The notes below the pieces were generated by a model. It saw nothing but the letters and a program-made list of their open reading frames with translations, did no database searches and was not told where the DNA came from. Position numbers and translations under genes: made by a program. 22,107 nt of DNA from Chara braunii (taxonomy: Eukaryota; Streptophyta; Charophyceae; Charales; Characeae), in contig BFEA01000014.1 in assembly GCA_003427395.1 (NCBI GenBank), forward strand, positions 2,259,635-2,281,741. The letters are read 5' to 3'. Positions 17,066-22,107 of this stretch are shown here, piece by piece (positions within the stretch are counted from its first letter, which is position 1; each line of letters opens with the position of its first letter).

Positions 17066-17850
17066 CTGAACGGAATGTAGACCGGGTTCATGGTGTTGTC
17101 AGTATAGCAGAGTTGTACTGGGTGCAATCTCGGGTCAGATGAATGGAGGACCGTGTGTTCTAGCTGCAGGAAGAGAAGACACTGACCTGAACGGAATGTT
17201 GACCAGGTTCGTGCTGTTGTAGTTGGAACGGAAGAGATTAGCAGGAAGCTGAACGGAATGTTGACCAGGTTCATGCTGTTGTAGTTGGAAGGGAAGAGAT
17301 TAGCAGGAACCTGAACGGAATGTTGACCAGGTTCATGCTGTTGTAGTTGGAAGGGAAGCGATTAGCAGGAACCTGAACGGAATGTTGACCAGGTGCATGG
17401 TGTGTTATGTGGAAGAAAAGACAATGGCAGGAAGCGGAACGGAATATGGACCAGGTTCATGCTGTTCGATTCAGAAGGGAAGACGTTGGAGGAACCTGAA
17501 CGGAATGCACAGAGCAGATTCATCGTGTACTATTCAGAAGAGAAGACACTAGGCGGAATCTGAACGGGATGTAGACCAGGTTCATGGTGTACTCTACTCG
17601 GAAGAGAAGACAATAGGAGGAACCTGGACGGAATGTAGACCAGGTGCATGGTGTGGTATGTGGAAGAGAAGACAATGGCAGGAAGATGAACGGAATTGTG
17701 GACCAGGTTCATGCTGTTCGATTCAGAAGGGAAGACATTGGGGGAACCTGAACGGAATGTAGACCAGGTTCACGGTGTACTACTCGGAAGGGAAGACAAT
17801 AGCAGGAACCTAAACGGAATGTAGACCAGGTTCACGTCTGTCTAGCGTTG
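17066..17850 (+). repeat. 62-bp minisatellite, about 12-13 units
   Basis: CTGAACGGAATG or a close variant starts at 17066, 17187, 17249, 17311, 17373, 17435, 17496, 17560, 17624, 17686, 17748 and 17810, so spacing is 61-64 bases. The 121-base first gap holds one degenerate unit. Each unit continues GTAGACCAGGTTCATG, then a GGAAG.GAAGACA stretch, ending AGCAGGAAC. 62 is not a multiple of three, so it is non-coding. Confidence 0.95.
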
Positions 17851-17859
17851 TTACAGTCC

Positions 17860-18074
17860 ACTGGGTTGGGATGTGACCAAACCAGCAAATCCTAAAGGGG
17901 GGGGGAGGGGGGGGCGGCAGTGGGCTCTGTCGTCATCTGTTCAGAGAGAGGAGGACCTTTTCGTTTGCATAGGGCCCGGCGGTTGCAACATTTTGAATGC
18001 ATGTGGACTCAAATTTGTCCAGATGCATTCTAAATGTTGGCGGACGGCGAGCAGTGCAACTCTTGGCCCATAGA

Positions 18075-18106
<32 letters not shown>

Positions 18107-18340
18107 ATCAGAGTCACAACTAGTCTCTCTACTGTGCCGCCTCCAGAGCGGTGGCTTTCCACTACAGGAAATTTCTTTCCACTTTTGGAAATTTCTTTCT
18201 ATTTCCGGATATTCTTTGTTATTGTTGTCGTCAGCTAGTGCGCAGGTGGGGGACCTGACCGGAATGTGGCAATCCTAAAGGGGCAGGCTTTTTTTTTTTT
18301 TTTTCCTTTACCTGTCATCTGCTCCGCTCAGGGCTTACTT
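17860..18340. repeat. Diverged duplication with G-tract and (CTG)10
   Basis: 17860-17960 and 18245-18335 share a TGTGACC/CTGACC stretch, CAATCCTAAAGGGG and GTCATCTG.TC, so they are probably old duplicates. The first contains G9-A-G8 at 17897-17914. Ten CTG units lie at 18077-18106; the Ser-rich minus frame across them is low complexity. At 18155, 18175 and 18195 a short palindromic TTTCCANNNNTGGAAA word repeats, and it recurs at 18662 and 18879. Confidence 0.6.
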
Positions 18341-18503
18341 ACACTGGGGCTTTCCTGCATATACATCTGGCGATAATTATGAGCAGGCCTCGACGTATCT
18401 GGCCACAGTTACGTCCAGAAGGAAGTCCAAAAAGTGTCTGGAGTGAACATTCCCGCGTACAGTAGGCCCTCCACTCGTTGGTGTATCATGCTCTCACCTC
18501 TCC

Positions 18504-18619
18504 AACTGTATTCACCCGATTAGAACGCCCCTGGTCATTATAGCTGTATTTTTTGGGGCGATTTTCAGTCCAGATGCACAGCCATAATGACCAGGCGTTC
18601 TATTAGGTTGAAGACGGTT
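18504..18619 (+). mobile_element. Palindromic MITE, copy E
   Basis: Left end AACTGTATTCACCC then TAGAACGCCCCTGGTCATTA; right end ATAATGACCAGGCGTTCTA then GGTTGAAGACGGTT. The arms are about 45 bases and imperfect. The core GGGGCGATTTTCAGTCCAGA matches copies A-D. The outermost TA pairs are mutated. Confidence 0.8.
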
Positions 18620-18699
18620 GTCAGGTTGTCTTATCTAGTGTGCCTTCTGTTTGGATGGTGACTTTCCATTTCTGGAAATTGTGTGTTATTTCAGTCTTT

Positions 18700-18831
18700 A
18701 GTTTGTGCTGCAGGAGAATACCTTTCTCGGCCTTTTGGCTAAAAATAGATCAAGTGTAGTATCTGTTCTGATCAGTTTAATATCTGATCCAAAAAAAAGA
18801 AAAAAAAAGAAAAAAGTTTGTGCTGCAGGAG
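18700..18831 (+). mobile_element. U2 snRNA 5'-fragment retroposon with 17-bp target-site duplication
   Basis: AGTTTGTGCTGCAGGAG occurs at 18700-18716 and exactly again at 18815-18831. Between them lies a U2 snRNA copy that starts at U2 nucleotide 1 (ATACCTTTCTCGG at 18718), continues through the CTTTTGGCTAA hairpin, the branch-site-pairing element GTAGTATCTGTTCT and CAGTTTAATATCTGAT, and stops at about U2 position 65. A 24-base A-rich tail with single Gs follows. There is an internal AAAT insertion after GGCTAA. Exact duplication plus A-tail is the signature of LINE-type target-primed reverse transcription. U2 pairs with the intron branch site in the spliceosome; this copy lacks the Sm site and 3' half and cannot function as U2. 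Confidence 0.9.
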
Positions 18832-18963
18832 CGGAGAGAGGAAGGGAGGAGAACCTCTTACAATTTGCTGGATGGGGGCTTTCCACTTTTGGAATTTCTG
18901 TCGATCTGTGATCAATTAGGAAGGCCAGCGAACGTTTCTAACCCCAAACTGCAAGAGGGCTAA

Positions 18964-18964
<1 letters not shown>

Positions 18965-19014
<50 letters not shown>
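18965..19014. repeat. 50-base polyA
   Basis: Uninterrupted A run followed by an A/G-rich tail to about 19090. It could be a retroposon tail, but the element upstream was not recognised and no target duplication was found. Confidence 0.95.
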
Positions 19015-19015
<1 letters not shown>

Positions 19016-19085
19016 AGGAAAGAAGAAAAAAAAGGAACAAAGGAAAAATATCAGACAAAGGAAAAAGAAGGAAGAAACAAAAAAA

Positions 19086-19170
19086 ATGCTTCCGTTGGCC
19101 TGAGGTTAGTGCACTAGCGAGCCTTATTTCGTCCCGACCCGAGAGTGAGTTGTTCTCAAGGTCCATACGC
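19086..19170 (+). other. Weak tRNA-like A box
   Basis: CCGTTGGCCTGAGGTTAGTG then CAC resembles the A-box region of the tRNA-like element at 12395-12475 (CCGTTGGCTCAGTGGTTAGA then GCAC). A B box is only weakly present near 19150 (GTTCTCAAGGTCC). Possibly an old SINE relic. Confidence 0.25.
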
Positions 19171-19319
19171 GTCTATTTCGCCCTCCAGACTCGGGGGAAG
19201 CAGCTCCCCATGGTTCGAGAAATGCCTTGGTCCTACCGAAGGGGGTCAAGAGCTACTGAGCGCCCTTTATTGATATCACAGAAAATGACAAAAGTGAAAA
19301 AATGATGCACACAGCCAAA

Positions 19320-19440
19320 TCATCGAAAAAAAGGAAACGGAAAAAAGAAAGAAAAGAAAAAGAAAAAAGAAAAAGGAAAAACGAAAAAGGAAAAAGGGAA
19401 AAAGGACGGAAGAAAAAAAGGAGGAAAAGAGGAAAAAGGG
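19320..19440 (+). repeat. Purine (A/G) tract
   Basis: Nearly pure A and G with GAAAAAG-type words. Frames read as Lys/Arg/Glu-rich or, on the other strand, Phe/Leu/Ser-rich low complexity. Confidence 0.9.
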
Positions 19441-19503
19441 TTCTCATTCCTGCGAGGCCAGCCGTCCCATCTTCAGCCGTTCGCCTGTCCAGCCATCGCT
19501 CAA

Positions 19504-19506
<3 letters not shown>

Positions 19507-19573
<67 letters not shown>

Positions 19574-19690
19574 CGCGGGGAGGGGATGGAGGACCCCTCC
19601 CCCAATCAATCAATCAATCAATCAATCAACCAATCAATTAATCAATCAATCAACCAACTAATCAAGCAATCTATCAATCAATAAAAAAAA
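19507..19690. repeat. (TG)33 and (CAAT)n microsatellites
   Basis: 33 uninterrupted TG units at 19507-19572, a short GC-rich spacer, then about 19 CAAT units with CAAC and TAAT variants at 19603-19681, and a short polyA. Confidence 0.97.
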
Positions 19691-19788
19691 AAAATCTAAT
19701 TTTTTTTTCACACGCCAAAAAGTTGCAAAACAACCCCCCCCCCCTATTTATTTATTTTTTAGTTTTTTTTGCTCAAGGTGGTGGGGTC

Positions 19789-19804
19789 GGGGTTCCGGAA
19801 CCCC
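19789..19804. other. 16-bp perfect palindrome
   Basis: GGGGTTCCGGAACCCC is its own reverse complement. It lies in a GC-rich patch (19775-19980) following C- and T-rich low complexity. The plus frame at 19723-19983 across the patch has no recognised domain. Confidence 0.8.
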
Positions 19805-19984
19805 AATCCGCAACCCCCTTCCCCAACCCCCTCTTCCCTCGGCCGCAGCGGACCGCCGAAGACCACGGCCGCTGCAGGGGATTCATAGTCTACAAAACCC
19901 TGGGCTTAGAAAAAAAAACGGCCAAACCGGGGCGAACCGGCCTGGTCGACCGATCCAGTTCCGGTTGGCGGAGGGCCCCCTGAT

Positions 19985-20350
19985 GCTATCGGGTTTCCAG
20001 CACTGCAACAGCGACCTTTTACTATTGCATTATGTGACCAAGGTTTTCCAATAACTAGTTTAGAGTTTAAATGAATCATAGTTACTTTATATATAGTTGC
20101 AATGAACCCAGATCGTGAAGACAGTTATCAACAATGCAAGTCCAGATGAATATCAACCAGCTGATGATTACCAATAGTCAAGATCGTGTCCAGACAGAAT
20201 GAGACGAGATAATCATACACAGACGAAGGAGAGAGGAGGGAGATAAGACAAAGGAGAGGAAATAAATACAATGCCCACTCCTGCTTCGGGCTCCCTCCTC
20301 AATCACCACTTCAATAATCAATAGTCTGAACAAGTAGCTGAAGTACCTCA
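19985..20350. other. Intergenic, no gene recognised
   Basis: AT-leaning unique sequence with purine-rich patches at 20215-20270. No boxes, hairpins or confident frames. A 14-bp palindrome, GTGCCACGTGGCAC, containing a CACGTG core lies just after it at 20353-20366. Confidence 0.45.
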
Positions 20351-20464
20351 ATGTGCCACGTGGCACGTCTAATCAGTCCTTCATCAGCGCAGGAGCAATG
20401 TCGACACGAAGACAAACAGGTAAGTATCCACGATCTCTCCACAGTCCCGATCTTCCTCTTCCTC

Positions 20465-20790
20465 GCAACCAGTCACATCATGTCGACAGTGTGGACAATG
20501 CCACGTCAGCAATCAAGACAGGTGGCAAACGCCACATCATCAATGAAGACCAATAGCAGCGCCACATATACCAGAGGCAGCGCCACGTCAGCATGCCACG
20601 TAGACCAGAGGCAGCGCCACATCAGCACGCCACGTAGACCAGAGGCAGCGCCACATATACCAGAGGCAGCGCCACGTCAGCATGCCATGAAGACCACAGG
20701 CAGCACCACATCGGCATGCCATGAAGACCACAGGCAGCGCCACATCAGCATGCCATGAAGACCGCAGGCAGCACCACATCGTACAGTTGC
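20465..20790 (+). repeat. 34-bp minisatellite
   Basis: GCCAC-like unit starts at 20500, 20531, 20561, 20582, 20616, 20650, 20671, 20705, 20739 and 20773. Most spacings are 34; the exceptions are 30-31 and two deleted 21-base units. Unit words are GCCACATCAGCATGCCATGA and AGACCACAGGCAGC. It is out of codon phase, so the Arg/His/Pro-rich and Cys/Trp-rich frames across it are artefacts. Confidence 0.93.
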
Positions 20791-20849
20791 AGACTTCTTC
20801 CTTGGACCTGACGTTGTGTGGGTACCTGCATACAAACAAATGTGTGTGC

Positions 20850-21020
20850 TTGACCTGCGGCCTGGGCTAGGTACCTTTGGACTTTGACTGTTGGGTGGAC
20901 CGACAGTTGACCGAAGCCAACTGTCACACGCCCAGGCCCTGAAATCGTGAAGGGCCTTTACTGCCCTTATTTGGCCTGGGCTGAGGGCGGCCAAGTAGGC
21001 CTTCTGATGGCCCTCAGTTC
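20850..21020. other. Cluster of short inverted repeats
   Basis: GACAGTTG (20902-20909) pairs with CAACTGTC (20918-20925). CTGAGGGC (20981-20988) pairs with GCCCTCAG (21010-21017) with nested GGCC pairs. GGCCTGGGC and GCCCAGGCC words alternate around them. It could fold as a structured RNA or a foldback element; no family recognised. Confidence 0.5.
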
Positions 21021-21384
21021 CACGAGACATATGGCATGGGTTATTACATAATTGAAAAGTCACAAGTATCATAAAACCGACCTTCCACTTGGCTATACTC
21101 CAATCGACAACCAGTGAAGCTGTTTTTATTTGAGTAATTCCCCCTATTCCGGACGAACCAAATCATATTTGATTTGACCTTCGGAAAATCCATATACCCT
21201 TCAAATTCACAAAGTTAACCCAATTGGTTGAAAAGAATCACAGACTTTTTGGCTTTCTGAGCATTTTGTCATTTTCATTTAAGATAAATAACAGATGCAT
21301 ATATGAACAACTACCAACTAGTAGACTTATTTATGCCATATAAAGCACACCTCTGGATAAGGAAATGGTTCTTGTGTAAGCGCT

Positions 21385-21615
21385 CTATCCCGGCGGTGCT
21401 GAGAGGACCGCCAGAATTGAGGGCTTATCTGTAGGACTGCTCCATCTATTGGGGGTAGCCTCCAAGTTCTGCAATACTTCCCGCTGCACAGGCTCTTTCC
21501 TCAGAAAGTATCTGCTACCAACTTTTGAAGCGTCCCTGGGGACATCCGTTAAATCTGGAACTATACATAAAATATTAGCGTCCCCCTGCACAAGGATGGC
21601 ACGCATAAATCGCAA
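21385..21615 (-). CDS. Possible exon or retroelement remnant, 76 codons
   Basis: A frame of mixed, protein-like composition on the minus strand, with VPDLTDVPRDASKVGSRYF near residues 19-37 and a charged stretch after it. It is the best-balanced frame in the right half and lies in unique sequence, unlike the repeat-driven frames around it. No domain recognised. The ATG used may simply be the first available, and intron boundaries were not resolved. Confidence 0.2.
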   Translation of the reverse strand: MRFMRAILVQGDANILCIVPDLTDVPRDASKVGSRYFLRKEPVQREVLQNLEATPNRWSSPTDKPSILAVLSAPPG

Positions 21616-21638
21616 AATGGTCTAAATAAATAAAGTAA

Positions 21639-21639
<1 letters not shown>

Positions 21640-21685
<46 letters not shown>
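21640..21685. repeat. 46-base polyA
   Basis: Uninterrupted A run preceded by AATAAATAAAGTAAC, which includes AATAAA polyadenylation-signal-like words on the plus strand. This fits a processed transcript tail read on plus, but no recognisable body precedes it. Confidence 0.9.
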
Positions 21686-21686
<1 letters not shown>

Positions 21687-22016
21687 ACTGTTGACGGACA
21701 TACATACTTGAGATGAAGTTGCGCTAAGCTTTTCAATACTGACTACTGCCTGAAAACTCAGTAATTTTCCTTTCCTATTTGCCAGAAGATTCTTAACTTC
21801 AAAGTTGAAAGTAGACTCATTCAGAATTTTGGCCGATTATGAGTAGCCAAAAGGAAACAGGGGGGAACTACGCGGAAGTCACAAAAAGAGTTTGAAAATA
21901 TACTTCTGGCACACTCATTCAGAATTATTTTTTTCAGACAACTGCACCTGTGACCGCTGGCGGGAATGGGTTCGGCCAGGAAAGGCTGCCGACCACGCCC
22001 CCCGTTAACACCCGGC

Positions 22017-22020
<4 letters not shown>

Positions 22021-22069
<49 letters not shown>
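22021..22069. repeat. (CT)n microsatellite ending at the adapter
   Basis: About 24 CT units running directly into the terminal Tn5 mosaic end, the same arrangement as the GA tract at 12281-12341. Confidence 0.97.
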
Positions 22070-22071
<2 letters not shown>

Positions 22072-22107
22072 GTCTCTTATACACATCTAGATGTGTATAA
22101 GAGACAG
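22070..22107. other. Nextera mate-pair junction adapter at contig end (artificial)
   Basis: Same 38 bases as 12342-12379: mosaic end at 22070-22088 and its reverse complement at 22089-22107. The assembly stops inside the adapter, so the true genomic right neighbour is unknown. Confidence 0.97.

Noticed and set aside
16284-17069. 261-codon open frame, longest in the window
   Set aside because: It runs through irregular tandem repeats whose copies are read in different frames, giving different peptides. The openness comes from the repeat, not from coding.
17941-18162. Poly-Ser frame over the CTG repeat, possible triplet-repeat gene
   Set aside because: Only 73 codons with no supporting flank. 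CTG repeats are common in non-coding DNA.
18704-18790. Functional U2 snRNA gene
   Set aside because: Ends at about position 65 without the Sm site or 3' domain, has an internal insertion, and is flanked by target-site duplications with an A tail.
19723-19983. 86-codon frame across the GC-rich patch
   Set aside because: Starts in C/T homopolymers, Pro/Arg-rich, no domain and no codon evidence.
20465-20790. CRISPR-like array (34-bp repeats)
   Set aside because: Contiguous tandem units without unique spacers, in a eukaryotic context.

Overview
The window looks like a repeat-rich, non-coding stretch of a eukaryotic nuclear genome, probably from a plant or algal lineage. It has dense dinucleotide microsatellites, long homopolymers, minisatellites, small non-autonomous transposons, a retroposed U2 snRNA fragment and a tRNA-Ser(UGA) of organellar type. 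There is no bacterial-style gene packing, no convincing multi-domain gene and no CRISPR. The lineage guess rests on the U2 fragment, which begins ATACCTTTCTCGG as plant U2 does (from memory, unchecked), and on the tRNA-Ser, which resembles plant-type mitochondrial trnS-UGA. It is an inference only.

The contig is partly artefactual. A complete head-to-head pair of Tn5/Nextera mosaic ends, the mate-pair circularisation junction, lies at 12342-12379, and a second ends the contig at 22070-22107. Bases 1-12341 and 12380-22069 should therefore not be taken as adjacent in the genome. A GC-rich element is shared by both halves (2037-2307 and 13932-14112), which suggests both come from the same organism.

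Layout of the left half: 1-125 G-rich; 455-533 TA/CT microsatellite; 693-857 15-bp minisatellite; 1125-1215 tRNA-Ser(UGA) on the minus strand; 1785-2560 GC-rich element copies with A/T homopolymers and a perfect hairpin; 2631-2732 CT/CA microsatellite; 2736-3653 two diverged repeat modules; 3655-3900 A-rich. From about 3900 to 10400 the style changes: microsatellites are few, isolated N bases occur at 4020-4350, the plus strand is G-poor, and a G/T-rich island at about 6150-7090 carries degenerate repeats. Only low-confidence open frames occur there (8092-8385 and 9647-10228, both minus). 10490-10900 is AT-rich, 10876-11645 is a diverged duplication, and 12115-12341 is a GA microsatellite running into the adapter.

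Layout of the right half: 12395-12475 tRNA-like SINE head (minus); 12808-13398 palindromic MITEs with a perfect 71-bp inverted repeat; 13932-14251 GC-rich element and 84-bp repeats; 14537-14650 U2-derived retroposon; 14831-14936 MITE; 15181-17850 three neighbouring tandem-repeat families; 18077 CTG repeat; 18504-18619 MITE; 18700-18831 U2 retroposon with a 17-bp target-site duplication; 18965-19690 polyA, purine tract, TG and CAAT repeats; 20465-20790 34-bp minisatellite; 21385-21615 possible exon; 21640 polyA; CT microsatellite; adapter.

There is no gene pathway to reconstruct. The best biology is the mobile-element content: a U2-headed retroposon family with two copies ending in the same GATCC/A-rich junction, and a roughly 105-bp palindromic, TA-flanked MITE family.
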